A stretch of DNA of 64,000 bases from Apteryx mantelli (GCF_036417845.1 NC_089990.1:503501-567500); one strand, 5' to 3'. Shown: positions 1 through 20,900, numbered from the stretch's first letter. Notes: generated by a model not told the origin, from the letters alone. A program made the numbers and translations.

Positions 1-7271
<7,271 letters not shown>

Positions 7272-7311
7272 ACCCTTGGCCAGGCCACATTGTGTTATAA
7301 TTGCAAAATTA

Positions 7312-7480
7312 TGGAAAAATCGGGTTGGAAAGGACTGCTGGAGATCATCTAGTCCAACCTCCTGCCCAAAGCAGGCTAACTTTGAAGTTAAGTTGGGTTG
7401 CTCATGACCTTGTCCAGTCAGGTTCAGAAAATCTCCAAGGACAGACTGCTCATATGTTGGCTCCAGTGTGCAGTACCAGG
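7312..7480 (-). mobile_element. CR1-type LINE 3'-end fragment, antisense in gene 1 3' UTR
   Basis: The + strand reads GGGTTGGAAAGGACTG, then GGAGATCATCTAGTCCAACC and a CTGCCCAAAGCAGG stretch. That is the reverse complement of the conserved 3' region of avian CR1 elements. The expected terminal octamer repeat is not evident, so this is a decayed 5'-truncated copy. It begins about 40 bases after the gene 1 stop codon and so lies inside the probable 3' UTR. Limits are approximate. Confidence 0.7.
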
Positions 7481-7557
7481 TGCATTTTTAATCAGAACAG
7501 TCGGCAAAAATTAAGCAAATTCATTAATAGCACATGAAATCTTTCATAGCCTAAGCA

Positions 7558-7563
7558 AATAAA
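7558..7563 (+). other. Candidate poly(A) signal for gene 1
   Basis: AATAAA lies 287 bases after the gene 1 stop codon, downstream of the CR1 fragment. Which signal is used cannot be decided from sequence. Confidence 0.4.
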
Positions 7564-8145
7564 CAGAACCTACACTGATTATACACACACCAACTAATGC
7601 ACACCATTTTTAATGGGATGTCTGTTTATACATAGAGAAACACTGTATTGGTTCCAACTTGGTATTTATTTTTAATTTATTCAAGATGAGTAACATTTAT
7701 AGCCATTCTCAATTTTAAAAATGCAACATTTTAGCTGCTTAATCTGCTGTAATTTTTATTATGCAGATCTGGACATCTGATTCATTCAAACCAATAAGTG
7801 TTTCTGCCAGTACCACAGACAGCTGTGCTTCCCAGCGACAGTTAAAGAAATACCTCAAAAAACAAAATGAGAACACAACTTAGAAGCAGAACAGCAAAAA
7901 ACTCACTCCATTTTGCAAACATTCTTCTTTAAATGGTTGGTTTTGTTCAGTAAGGATTGTTAGCAGTCACCATAAAACATGGCTTATATTGCAATCTGTG
8001 CTCAAGAAAGAAATTATTCAAGTGAGATCATTCCCAAGCATTAGCCAGCTCAGCTGAGGAAGCAACCTTTTGTTAAAATACATACCGCATATCATTTTCC
8101 TAAGGACTAAACAAATGCCTGCTCACCAAACACCCCTTACCAACC

Positions 8146-8151
8146 AATAAA
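8146..8151 (+). other. Second candidate poly(A) signal for gene 1
   Basis: AATAAA lies 875 bases after the stop codon and would give a longer 3' UTR. The stretch between the two signals is AT-rich and has no ORF of note. Confidence 0.3.
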
Positions 8152-11100
8152 TGGAACTGGTTTCAGAGGAACTGTCCAATTTTTGCACTTTTTACAACAT
8201 TAATTTTTTGATGTCTTTCGATTATACGTAGAGACATACACAGGAGATAATAATTCAGAAGTCAAGAGTTGGTAATGAAAATCATTATACGCAGCTTGTA
8301 CCAATGACCAGTGCAGACACCAGTTTGAGTCCAACAGAATGAGAGTCATTGCCACTGGTCCCAGCCAGTTAGGCTGGTGACTCCCAGGCAGATGCCCAGG
8401 CTGGATGAGAAAACCTTGTTAGTACGTTCAGAGAAGGCCCTCAGGGACCGGTAGACCTCAGAGACTGAGCTCCCTACCTCATTCCCAAATCGGGGATGGT
8501 CACGTGGCAGGGCAGGGATGGGACCTGGCCCGCGAGGGGCTTTCCCCAGTGCTGGGAGCGCGGGCTCGCAGCAGGGCAAGCAAAGCGGGGGCATCGCGCG
8601 GGGTGGAGGGGAGGTGGACCGGACTCGCGCAGGGGATACAGCTCCCTTGATCTGTTCCCCGAAAACCTGGATGGGAATAAAAAGGCTTCGCAAGTATGCA
8701 GAGCTGGTAGAGTCTGAATTGCCTCGTCGGGATCTATGTGGAGGCAAGAGAGGTGTTCGCCAGTGGGTACCTGCTCTGCTGATGTTTGTAGGACTTCGTT
8801 ACAGTCTCTACGCTTTCCCTAAAGAGCTTTTCATGTTATTGTATTTCCTAAGAAAACCTATATTGTGGTGTTTTAACACTGTTAATCGGCATTTCTTATA
8901 AAGTGTCAATTATTTCCAGTTTCAGTAATATTTTAACAGTCCTCAAGAGCTGTGTCCCCGTGGCTTCATTGTCAGACTTGCAGCCCTTCCCCAGACCTTG
9001 CCACACTGCCTTCACCTTCTGGAAATTAACCATGGTAACTGCTTCACTGCTGCTGAACAGGGCACCTTGCTTTGCGTAAGAGCTAAAACCTTCCATTTTA
9101 ACTCTAAGTGTTAAGAACAGATAAGCAGTTTTTAAAAGCAACTGGCTGAAGACAGGAAAAGGTGGCATTAGATGCAAAAAGTTCATTTATAAACCTTGAT
9201 ATATCCCCCCACTTTTCATAAAGTAGAATATCTCATAATATGCCACAGCAATTGCCTCAAATACTGATATTCCCATTCATGCTACTCTTAGTGTTGGTCA
9301 AGTGCTTTTAACAGTATTTATTCTGTTTTGAGCAGTGGCTCCAAATATGTAATGAAATAGCTGAGATTCCTCAGCGTGTAGGCAGGCAGGTGTGCAGGTC
9401 CTGGACAGCCAGTGCAGACAGCTACTGGTCCAACTGGTCACAGTGGGAGCCAGCCCCGGCCATTTCAGGGCTGAGTGGGAGCACGTGACCAAACTGAAAC
9501 TAATGGCTTTGAAAATGAACCAGTGTGGCATTGTTCTTTTACTCAGGAAGAATAATCAGGTTTTTTTCATTTGTATCCGCTCAGTGCTGGCTCAGCTTTC
9601 TTGATTGTGAAGGATTTAGTCTCAGTACAGTGAAAGGAAAATGAGGTTCACCCTTCCTGTGCAAAATAATAATAATTACACTGCTACAGCTTAAAATTTC
9701 TGCTGAAGACTGGCAGTATGAGTGAAAGAATATTTTAATTTGGAAATCAGGTTACTTTGATGGGTACGTAAAATGTGAACGTGTAACCTGATAGTGTATT
9801 TGCATCTAATGAAGAAACTGTGAAGCCGAGGAAAGAGTAAGTAAAATGCAATTCTTGCTTCTTACTAAGGTAATTATGGCAAGCAGGAGAGGATAGAAGT
9901 ACACCAGACAAAAGATAGTGATTATACATTGCTTTGAATACTGCAAACACACTAGCATATTCAATTCAAACCATTTAAGTAAATGTTCTCTCTTACAAAG
10001 AGTGATACTTTGCTGTAACTCATCAGGACCACATTTCCACAGGAATTACTGTACAGAAGGGTCTGCCTAGAGAAAGAAACTGAATTAGAAAATCTTTTCA
10101 GAGAGAACAAGCACCCGAGACTCATATATCTTCTCCAATTCACCTGCAAGAAACCTGTTTAACAGGCTTTATCACGCGGGCTTGCGAGTGCTTACTTGGT
10201 TAACCTGTTTGTGCTGATAGACAAGCGTAAGCGGAGGTCTGAACAGAGCTGGCACAGCAGAGGTAAGCACCCACATCTCTCATTTTAAGTTACAAGCAAA
10301 TAGCAACATAAACCTGATATTACCATTAGCTTTCTTTTTAATAGCTGGAATACTTGGAATTAGTACCACTGCAAATGGCATTTCCATTCCAGTTCTGGAA
10401 TGTTTCTATAAACAAGATGTCTGTTGTTAAAAAAAAAACAAAATAGCAGAATATCTGATCTGAACAATTACTGACACATCTCTTCATTCAAATGTTCTTT
10501 TTACACTGGAAAAAATTACTGATATTAAATAATGCACTTTGAATGTGTGTCCCACTGCGCTCCCAGAGAACTGTTAGAACTTATTCCTCTGGAATAAATA
10601 TGATTTGTGTGAAACCAAGAAAGAAATGAGGCACTGAGACCCTGTAATACTAGACTGAAATTATTACTGGGCAGGCAAGTTTGCAGAGTTTATGGCCACA
10701 TGTGTAAGTCAATGGGAAGTAAATAAATGCTCAAAAGATTATCGCTGGTTTGTAGACCTCCGATCTACCTGCCCCTGGCTGTTTTGAATTAATCCCCCTT
10801 CTTATTTAATGTCAAATGCACTGGGGTGACTGGGGTGGGGGTGGGGGTTCCCACGACTAACGGACTGAATCCTGCTAACTTGAGCAAAAACAACACAAAA
10901 ACATTTCTCAAGTGTTGACCCTTGGCCAGATGAATAATCACACTTAAGAGAAGAGAGGACTTTAGGGAGAAGAAAAGAGGCATCCCCGCTCCCAAGCCTC
11001 CTCAAGCACATGCAGAAACCAGGACTGCGCTTTCTCCTTACCGGCTAGGAGTATTTCAGTCCTTGTGCTTTGCCATGTGGCACGGAGTAGGGAGATTCAG

Positions 11101-13390
11101 AGTTTATTCTTGTTACTCGTCTTTTAGCTGGACAGCGAGCTGGTTCCGACTCCTTTCGGTCTTTGCACAGAGGGATGCAGGGCGGTATGTCAAGACCACA
11201 TCTAGCTGGCCAAGGTACCCCATGTGCCTGTGGCACAGTGGCGGGTGCTGGGGAGATGTTCCCGCAGCCTGGCAATGTCTCTGTGGCGGGTGGTTTGCTC
11301 CCGGATTGAAAACTGATGTTGATTTTCTAACTGCACGTCCTGTGCTAATTCTTACACAACTAGTGTTCTCCTTGGTAAGAATCTGTAGTTTGGCAAGCTG
11401 CCAATGTTGTGTTGCCTTAAAACAAATTCTTTTCACCAGGTAGTTGTCAAAAGCTTATGTTTTTGTAAAAATCTGGCAGATTTCACCACCATTACATGCT
11501 AACATCCTCTAGATGCTCTTGCTTTAAAATGAGCTCTGTTAAAATATCAGTATGGTTGTAGTACAATAAGATTCAATTCACAAAAGCTGTTGGGGGCTGA
11601 TAACAGCTAAATAAAATATCCATTTTAAGACCCTCCCTCTCCTGTAGGTTTTTTTGAAAAACCTATAATGCAGAAATAAATTTTAGACTTTTGAAAGGGA
11701 GGTATCCCTTCTTCATTATGTGCAAGAGGATTAAGCAGTCAGCAGAGAACAAATGCTCCTGACATTCTCAAAGCCATGACCAGAACTCACATCTGCATGT
11801 GTTTTGTCATCTTTCAGTGTGAAAAGTCCTTCATAAAAAGCAGAGTTGTGATTACCCAGGTCAGAAGTCAGCAGTGCATGTGTACCAACTATAAATGCCG
11901 TTTCATTCCCAGCCTGCAGCTCCATGTAGTAAATAGTTGATCTTGGAAGAACTTCTTGTAGCTAGGTTGCCTCAGTCCATACGGGGCACATGCACATCTA
12001 ACTTGAATTTAAATCTTCCTCTCCCACAAACATTTCCATGAGTGGAAGTACAGACTGATTTTTGTGCTTTTCTCTCTTAAGTGGTCTTACAGAGATCCTC
12101 AGACTTCTCATGGGACACCTTTCCCTCTTTGGGGACATATCTCTCTCCATCACCTGCCACCAAGCAAATAGGGCAGGAAGTATGCACTTTTGGGACTCCT
12201 ACACCTGTGTCAAACTTGTTGGAAACTGGTTGATGAAGTCAAATTTATTTGAGAGGAACTGCTTGGCAGCTATACATGCACCATAATCAAGCAAGACTTA
12301 GCCTCTTTGGAAACAAAGCTAAAAGTATGACTACCAAAGTGTCCAGTAGGTAGCTTGGTTACTAAAGTTATAGCTACATCATTTCTTAGCTCCCCACTTC
12401 CTGAAAAAAAGCAATATTCTGAATATATGGAGTTCCACAATTACATTAAAATAATCCTTTATTGTTCAAAATATTAAAATTAAGCAATAATACCAAAAGG
12501 AAAGCATGTCTCATCGTCTTTTTTAAGAGTCATTTCTTATATCTCTCCTTTTGAAGAAGCTTTACAAATAGAATAATGAAGTTGCAGCTGCAAATCATTT
12601 AACCAGTCTAATCGGCTTCATTCCACGCAGCTCCAGAAAGGTCAGAAGACTCTCTCTCTTTCCTGGGAGGGATTTGGCATATGAAAACATATTAAGTCAC
12701 TGAATACAGTGACTTGAATATAGACACCAGACAATGAGGTAAGCTCCAAACAATAGCACAGCCAAGACATTTTTTTGGTTATTTGTACTGGAAGATGGTT
12801 CAGACAGAATAAAGATCAGTCCCCTTCTCTGTGAACTGTGTGAAAAACCCTTTTAGAAAGACTTGATGATGCACAGGCAAAGAAGGGTCCCCAGGAGACA
12901 CAAACCAGCGCGTTTCACTTCTAAACCTCCGTCCCTCGCCACCGAGCGCAGGAGGGCGCGGGAGGCGCAGAGGGGAGCGTGCGCCCCGGGTGCTGCAGCC
13001 CCGGCTGCTCCAACTGCAGGGAAACCAGCTCTGCGGGTCTGCCCTCCCCTCCTCTGCTCAGACCAAGCTGGATGCAGCAGGCAAAGAAGCAGCATCTTTG
13101 TTTTATGCTGGAAGTAACAGCTGGCATCCCGCGTACAGGCCCACGCGCTTGGGTTGCAGCTACCGGCAGCGCTTCAACAGCATATGATGGTGTGAAATGT
13201 GCTGTAAAAACAATGCAAGACCTCTACAAAAGAGGCTCTGTGAAGGTTATTTTTTTATCTCTTGGAAGTAAAAGATATGTTCTTATGAAAGCTTGCTGAA
13301 GAACAGAAGTGTCATGCGGCATAGCAAAAACACCCGTCACTCCAAGTAACCCAGGTAAAGGAAGTTTGGCACTGAGAAACCTCTTTTAAT
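8152..13390. other. Intergenic stretch without a recognised gene
   Basis: Mainly AT-rich DNA. A short GC/CpG-rich block lies at about 8490-8650 and another at about 12880-13010. A G/T-rich run (GGGGTGGGGGTGGGGG) is at about 10824-10847. Open frames here are short and show no recognisable domain. No RNA gene or transposon was identified. Confidence 0.5.
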
Positions 13391-13406
13391 ATGGATCTGT
13401 CTTTTT

Positions 13407-13412
13407 TTTATT
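13407..13412 (-). other. Minus-strand AATAAA downstream of the possible terminal exon
   Basis: The + strand TTTATT here reads AATAAA on the minus strand, in a TTATTATTATT run about 115 bases past the minus-strand stop at 13529. It would serve as a poly(A) signal for the candidate exon. Such motifs are common in AT-rich DNA. Confidence 0.25.
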
Positions 13413-13528
13413 ATTATTATGTGCAACTAGTCTGTGCCATGCCATCTATTATATTATGCTACAGAAACAAACATTTCTTTTCTATATAATACTTGAAAAA
13501 AAATCAAAGGTCTAAAAATAACATTGCT

Positions 13529-13770
13529 TCACATGGATGTTTTTCCTCCTTTAGCACTTGGCAAAAGTTCCTTCTTTTCCTTCCTTTGTAACCTGATTCG
13601 AAGGTCTTTAAATTCAATGGAAGAGCCCTCACTGATTTCAGGCAGGTCTGCATCAAGCATTTGGCACAAAAGGCGATGTATTTTCTCAGTAATTTGTCCC
13701 CAGTATCTGAGGGAAAGGCGGGATAGATACCCCGCATTCTCCTGGTGCAGGATATGACTAACGCCACAGG
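13529..13770 (-). CDS. Possible 3'-terminal exon of an unrecognised minus-strand gene
   Basis: Read on the minus strand, an acceptor-like AATTCCCTCACAG precedes 13770. It is followed by an 80-residue open segment of charged, helical-looking composition (for example RYWGQITEKIHRLL and RIRLQRKEKKELL), ending with TGA at 13529-13531. A minus-strand AATAAA at 13407-13412 lies about 120 bases further on, giving the layout of a last exon. An alternative in-frame acceptor lies within CTGCACCAG. I do not recognise the protein. The complementary strand is also partly open here, so this could be chance or a decayed gene. Confidence 0.3.
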
Positions 13771-14310
13771 CTGTGAGGGAATTAGTCATATCCTGAGCTA
13801 TTAGAACAGGACCAGTTAATTGGGTTCACTTTACAGCAGCAGTAAAGCGCAAAGCATGGTGGCTCTCTCGTAAACAAGACCAAATGCCATTATTCTGAGA
13901 AAGAGAGATGTAGAAATAGAGAGATATAAGTATGCAAGAGGAATGGGGAAAAATCCATCCATCCATATAGGATGATTTGGATTTCAATTGTGATAGGAAG
14001 AAATCTGGAGATCCATTTGTATAGCTCTCTACCTCCTCTTCTCCCAAAGAAAGAGAAATGCTCCCAATCAGATTACTATAAACTGGTCAGATTGACAACC
14101 AATTTTCAGACTTAGATTTGGATTATTGCTATTACTAAATAATCCAGTGCTAATTGTGCAGGAGATAAGTTTGCTAGTGCAGTAATTATTAGCTGATTGT
14201 ATAATTATTAAGCTAGTAAGAGTAAGAATGACTTAATTTCTACTGTGGACTTTGTCCATTTTTTGAATTTTTTGTCACTGACTCAGACTCAAGAATTGCT
14301 CCTTGGTGAT

Positions 14311-14451
14311 GATTTTATTATTTTTATTATTTATTATTTATTAATTTATTTTTATTCATTATTTATTTATTAATCATCACTCTTTATTCATTAATTATTA
14401 TTTATTTTATTTATTCATTATTATTTATTTATTATTATTTATTTTTATTAC
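14311..14451. repeat. AT-rich (ATTT/TTA)n low-complexity repeat
   Basis: About 140 bases built almost entirely from ATTT, ATTA and TTA units with only a few interruptions. This is an imperfect simple repeat. Confidence 0.85.
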
Positions 14452-14546
14452 AGATGGGATGTGTCACACTGAGGTTCTGACCTCGCTGGAGGCCTTGTCA
14501 TTGTTTTTATAAGATTAGCATTACCAGGCCTGCTCAGTTATTTTAC

Positions 14547-14764
14547 TTGATTAACAGCACTGTACTGTTCCAGCTGACAACTTTGCTCTTTTGCTGAAGT
14601 GCAGTGGTTTATTTCCCTTGTGGTTTGCTTTGTTTCATTCCAGAATATTTTGGTGAGGTACAGAAGGGACTTTTCAAGTGAGTTAAAGAGGTCGAGACCC
14701 GGCAGAGACAAAGGTGCCTTACAGTTCTGGGGTTGTATGATGCCATCAGCATCTTGACGTTTTA
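14547..14764 (-). CDS. Possible internal exon of an unrecognised minus-strand gene
   Basis: On the minus strand, a pyrimidine-rich acceptor GTTTCATTTTCTAG is followed by 218 open bases and a donor-like CAA|GTAAAA. The translation (2 nt, then 72 codons) contains LPGLDLFNSLEKSLLYLTK and FWNETKQTTREINHC. It ends in phase 0, which fits the alternative acceptor of the segment at 13529-13770. No domain was recognised. Composition and splice-like ends are suggestive only. Confidence 0.22.
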
Positions 14765-14989
14765 CTAGAAAATGAAACCCTGTCATTTTAGTTAGCTGGA
14801 GAACTAACTGCATTTAAGACCTGGCAGGAGATGGGGGGGGGCAGGGAATAAATGCTTTTCAGCGACGGAAGCAGAGGTTTTGTTCCACTGGAGCGTCTGC
14901 AGGTCGGGCCACGCTGCTCAGCGGCGCGAGCCTTCGAGCCCTGGAGTTCACGTCTCCCCAGCGCTTGCTTGGCCGACAGGGACTCCTTA

Positions 14990-17900
14990 CTTTCCTGCTG
15001 GTAAAGTAATGCGAGGAGCTTAGATATAGGTGATGGCAGAAGCGACGTGAAGGGCACTGTCACCGGCAGCCACAAAACAGCAGACGTTTCTATCCAAAGC
15101 CAGGCTTGTCTCAAGAGAGGCAGGGAGGGATCGGTACCAGGCTCAGGTAACGAGCTTTCACTCCCATCACCGGTCTGTTGGATTCACCTGTTGTCTCCTC
15201 CTGAGCCCAGAAGGCTAGGGTGCCAATATGTTATGCGTGAGGTTTCGGGAGCTGGGATCTCCGAACAGTGCGACGGTGCAACAGCGGCTTCGAGGATGAG
15301 AACCGGATGGGAAGCACGGGAAGCGGCTGCTGCTGCACACTGCGCTGCAAGAAGGTGTTTGGAGGAAGGCAGCCCCTCGTGCCAGTCCCTCTCCTTGGTG
15401 TCCCTTAATGCGCGAAGCATGAGAAAAGCTTGGTTCCCCCTCACATCCATGCCGCTGTGCTTTGAGGAGCAGGTTCAGGGCGACCACCAGTACCTACAGT
15501 CCGTGCAGCGTTTGAACAGTGGCTGCAATTTCCAAGGACGGGTCTAAGAAAAATTGATTCCTCAGTGTGGATTACTGCCAATTCAAACATTACTGACCAG
15601 TCTGCAGTTGGAAATAACTTTTGTATGTGTTTTGCCGTGCTGATTCAAAGCCCACTTTGCACCTTCTTTTTGCAAAAGTCTGATGTTAAAAAAACATGAA
15701 AATATAGCAGGTCTCATCTGTGTAAGAAAGAGCTTCCATGAAACCTAGAGGTGAGATACTAATAATTAATGATTTGTTCTGAATCAGAGCCATCAAGAAG
15801 CTCAACACCCAACATTAATAAATCAAATGACAACAAGTTTCAGAATGTTCCCAGTAATCCTCCTGTACATTTACTGGATGATCCTTAGCACAAAGGAAAT
15901 CACATAATATCAGAAGGTCAACATTTTTTTAAGTGTTTAAACAGATGTGCAGTAATAGGAAGGATTTTTTTTTTTTCCATTGTAAAAAGCCCTTTAAGAA
16001 GCAATTTTCTCACCCTTTCATTGAAAATAGAGAGTGAGAAGTGAGTTTTCTCCCTTTGTGCAAAGAACTAGTACTTGCTTTTGTTCCTCCTCTCCTTTTT
16101 TTTAATGGTGCTCATAGCAAATGACCCATTTAGAATTAGCCTGGGACAGGAAGTCCATGTCTTTATTATCTCCTGGAGGAGGTTGCTGAAAAGGGACGAT
16201 CTCAGCTCAGCTCCTCTGTATAATGTCTTACTGACCCTTACCCCAATGTATCTAGGAACTGATTCCTCCAGCATTATCTTTTAATGCAAAATCCAAATAA
16301 TATACACAGTCCTAAGGACCAAAATCTGATTTAAAACTATAGCCAGAGTCAAAATCCATAGTGCACCATAGCACACAAGAGATAAATGCTGTTTGTGTTT
16401 ACTGCTAGATCTTGTTAATAGAGTAATTGCTATCTCCCTCACTACCTAGAACCCATTTCTGCTGGTGCATTAATGAAGTGTCCATGACCTTTCTCATAGC
16501 CTGGCAGGGATCCTGCACCCAGATTGAAGTTTTCTGATGAGGCCAGGCTCAGAATGGAGGCCTTATTTCAGGTCAGTACCCTGTGAAGAAGCTGCGTTCT
16601 CATATCAACATCTCAAACACCTCCTAATGCAGCAGCTCAGAGAGCGTGACTTACAAAAACTCCAAAGCTTAGCACCCCTCTTTTCTTTCAGGCAGTTCTG
16701 ACAGGCAGTTGCTGTCTCCTGATGGGTTCTTCCCAGCACCATTCACTAGGAGAGCATCTCAGACCGAAACATCTATCCTTGCCTACAGTCCAACCAGCAG
16801 GTTGTCAAGAGTCTTCCAGCTGTGAGTACATGGTTTTGTGGCCTCAAACCAGCATGCCTGGCAGGAAATGGAAGTGATTCAGCTCATCTAATCTTAGATG
16901 CCAAAAATAAGGTGTCTAGTCTAAACTAGTTACTTCCACAGTCAGTGAAGAGAGAGACAGCCATCTCCAGCAAAGGACCTGTCCTACCCTTGGAGCATAA
17001 GAAATTACTTCTTTTCTGGAGCTGCATATCACAAAGAGGGGTTAGCTGTTGTCTTAGACAATGCGCCTAACTTCTAGATGATTAATGCTGGGCAAGATGA
17101 CTCCTACCTGGAACTACAGACAAATGTAAGGGGGAAACGTGTCCTTAAAATCCTTCTGCAAGTTCATTCTTCTCTACTGATCACAGACTCTAATAATGAC
17201 AAAATATGTCTGTCTAGCTAGTTTGTAGATAGAAAGTTTTTTGAACTTAGTCTCATCATTACTTTCAGCATCCTCAGCTCACATCAAGCTGGGCTCAGAG
17301 CAAAGGCATGACATTTCCTGACATGTTTCCAGCCCTCTTCCGCCCAAACTGCCTTGACCACTAACAATGAAAGACAAAACAACCTTTTACCTCCCTCTGA
17401 GCTCCCACGAGACTTAGCACAGTTAATCGTGTGTTCCTTTGCGTTCTCCTCCCAAGGTGATCCTGTGCAACCTTCGTGCCTTGCACTTTCCAGATAGCTC
17501 TAAACTCACCTCTGCAGCCCCACTCTTTCTCAGTGGTCCCTTCCTTTTCTGTTAATTGGGACACCTGAGTCTACTTCCGGATCCATTAAGTTCTCCCTTT
17601 TTGCTCAGTCTCTCACCCACATGTTCTTTTAAATGATAATTTTTTAGCTCAGCTCTCCAAAGCTGAACTTATTTTTCTCCCCTTACTTGCTGCTTCTACT
17701 CCCGCTGCCTACTGCATTATCTGTTTTTTAGGCTATCTATCTGTACTAGTCTTTGATTCTCCCCTTGGCGAAGTCTGGTGCTTCTTCCTCCGTATTTCTT
17801 CTCTAAAATCTTAACCACAAAGTTTTTCATCCATTCCTCCTCTCTGTTTTTTCCTCTTGCTCCTCACCCTCTGGGCTAAATGTCCCCATCCTTTCCAACT

Positions 17901-20900
17901 CTACAACCTCTCTGCGCTGGAGTCCTGACTCTTGCTCCACCGAATCAAAGCCTTTTCTTATATGCCCAAGATCCCAGCTAGCCTGTTAACACAAGAATAT
18001 TGGTTTTCCTCCCCCCTGTGATTCTATCTGTTCTTTAGGCTCCTCCAGTCCTCTATTTTTCCTCTGTTTGCACCAGTCCCTCCTTGAAAATTTCATTTCC
18101 TTGACCTGTATCTCTTCAGTCCTTCACCCCTACAGCAATACCGCCAATGCTGGCTGTAACCTTGACTTCATACACTTTGCCTTTCTTAAAGAGTGAATTC
18201 TTTGGAGTGGAAGGAGTGTGTTTGACAAGTGCTGAGTACATTTACAAGCCCTCTGCATAGGAGAGCTGAAAAGCAGTCACCTTCCTCCACCAGCAGCGTC
18301 CCTTGGATCTGTCACATTATCACATCACCATAGCCTCTAGACTGTCCTTGGGCAAAGAAGGATATTGTGGGAGGGTGGGAATATTTCAGCTACAGAAAGG
18401 CTAGGTAAATGTGCCTATTCATATCATTGCAAGCAGAATTTGACAGAAATTTGCTGACAAACCATTTTCCTGATACAAAAAGCTAATTTATCAAAAATGA
18501 AAATTGTTCAGTCAGAAATTAAATCTTTTATCTGCTTCAGATTCTTTAATGAGTCTTTGTCTCTGAAGTTATAAGGCAATAATTGCAGTAGTCCAATGGA
18601 GTGAAAAATAACATCTTTGCTCTTCACTGCAGTGGCCCGCACGGCTCAGGACAGATGCAAAGGCACTCCAACGATGGAGCAACAGATTCCTAATTGGCAC
18701 CTCTGACTCCCAGTACCTGCTTGCCCAGCTGTGAACCTTCACTTCATACACCTTGCCAGTGCGGCCTGCTGAAGTGTGCCTACTACAGAACCATATAAAT
18801 ATAAAGACTTTTTTTTTTCATAGCATGTTGAGAAAAAAAGAAGTGGCTTTCCCCTTTTTGTGTTATCTCTAGTTCCAGTTCAGACAAGCGTTCATGTTGC
18901 ATTCTAGCTTTTTGACTTGGTCCAAATGGTTTATTTGTTTCCAGGGTGATGAAAAAGCCCTCGTGTCTCCTGGGAGTGTGAAGGACTCAGGAGGGGACCG
19001 TGCCCCTCCGTGCAGTGCCTGGCTTTGCATAATGGACCCACATGTCCTGGGCATGTTGGAACAGCACGGTGACGAGACCCAGCAAAAAGATGTAGTGCAC
19101 AGTGTCAGAGGCAAGGAGGTAACAAAAATGTTGCTCCAGGAAATCTTATTTGTGTTCAAAGTACCTAGAGTCCCAAGGGAAGGAAAAGTGCTACAAGACT
19201 CAGATCAAAGTGGCTTTGAGAACTCAGTGGAAAAGCAGCCAAATTTCCATTATTTCTGTAACTGCCTGCTCAAGTTCCAGCCCTTTGTGGTAAACACCAT
19301 CTGCTGCTCTTTGACAAGCAAAGAGAATTGGTGTTCTCACTTGTAAGTTGTAACAGTGCAAGGGTTAACGAGGCTGCCTGCAGCGCAGGCATCACGGGCT
19401 TCAGCTGCTCTCCTGCACTGGCCAAATCCTGGCCTCACTCCTCCCGGCTGCGGGGAGGATTTCACAGTATGTACCTGTCCCACCTTCCGATGCTTGCATC
19501 ACTAACCAGCGGGACTGCTGGTTAGGGTGAAAGACACTTTTTAGACGGAAGAGCAGAGCCTGGAACAACACTTACACCGCAAGCTTTGCTGCAGGAGTCG
19601 TCTCAGCGGTGCGGAGGTGCAGCACTGACTGTTGGCACCTGGCTTTCTTCTGCTCTCTCAGCAGGTTTTGAAAGCACGAGCTGCAGTCCCAGCCTTGCTC
19701 TCCGCCTTGCCACGTGGCTGCCGCCTCTGTTCCGGGTGCTGCTGGACCGGACCGTGGGAGCCCAGTGCAGCATCATGCCAACTCATGCCGGTGGGAGCGG
19801 TACCCTGCTCTGCAGCTCCCGGGGCCCGGCTGGTGGGAAAAAACACAGAGGCCAGAAGACCAGAGTTTCTGCAGAGGAGGAATAAATGCATCAGGGTGAA
19901 ATGGCCTGCATGAAAGTCCGCCCTGTCATGGACAGGTTGTTGGTAAGCACTTCTATTTCTGGTTTCTGGTATTTATTTATGTATTTATTTCAGGTTTCTG
20001 GTACTGGCATGTTTAGAATTAGCTCTGATCCCCCCACTGCAGAGCAGGATAACATTAAATGTAAACCATAGATTGTCTGGTGTCTTGCAGCATATTGCTC
20101 TGAAATGTATGTTGTTGCAGGAGTTGCACAAAAAACTATCATCATATTTTCCATTGTCAGCACATATTATTGGATGTCAATTGTATTATTTTTCAAGAAA
20201 GGAAAGTGCGAGAGGGGAGTAAAGAAAGTACACACAGAAAAATCAGAAAAGCAAAGAGGTTAATTCCTCCATCCTGAGTTAGTCATTGACTTCCAAAAAT
20301 GTCACTGCTCTTCCCTCCCTTTTTCTTGTATTTCCTTTTGATTGGGTGGCTTGTGAAGTAACTTTTTTTCTTTTTTCTTTCTCTTTGCTGAATCTTTAAA
20401 GTAGACTTTGGCCACCTGTTTCTCTATCTTCAGCTCTAGAAACCTTCCTTAACAAAACTGAAGATGATAATCTTACCCAAATACAGAACAGGAAGAGTCA
20501 GGTCTGAAAGAAAAACCCCAAACCTGAGGGTGCTGCACAACACCGTTTTAGCAGGGAAGGGAAAAGCAAATGACTTTAATGAAGTAAGAATCAATGGGAA
20601 CATCTTCATTCAACTTCCCTTTCAAGTTTGAAAATGGTCTTATGGGTTCTTATTTTTAATTTCCTGTGACTCCTCTCTCCGATTTTGTTTGCAATCCCGT
20701 TATTCAGACATGGGAGTCACAAGATGGCGCTGTGAAACAAGCTTATACGTTACTTTTCTTTGCACGCAGGAGGGTTTTACTCTTCCAAAAACGAGAGTGT
20801 GACTCATTCCGCGATGGGTGTTCATCCAGGGAACAGCAGAAAACATCGGGAGACTCTCCTCTCCCCTTAACGTGGGCCGGTTCTTCTGGCACTTTGTCCT

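Noticed and set aside
15047-15547. 166-codon + strand open frame
   Set aside because: It begins at GTG, sits in GC-richer DNA, is poor in protein-like features and has overlapping frames on the other strand. A short LNARSM match to LINE proteins is too brief to count.
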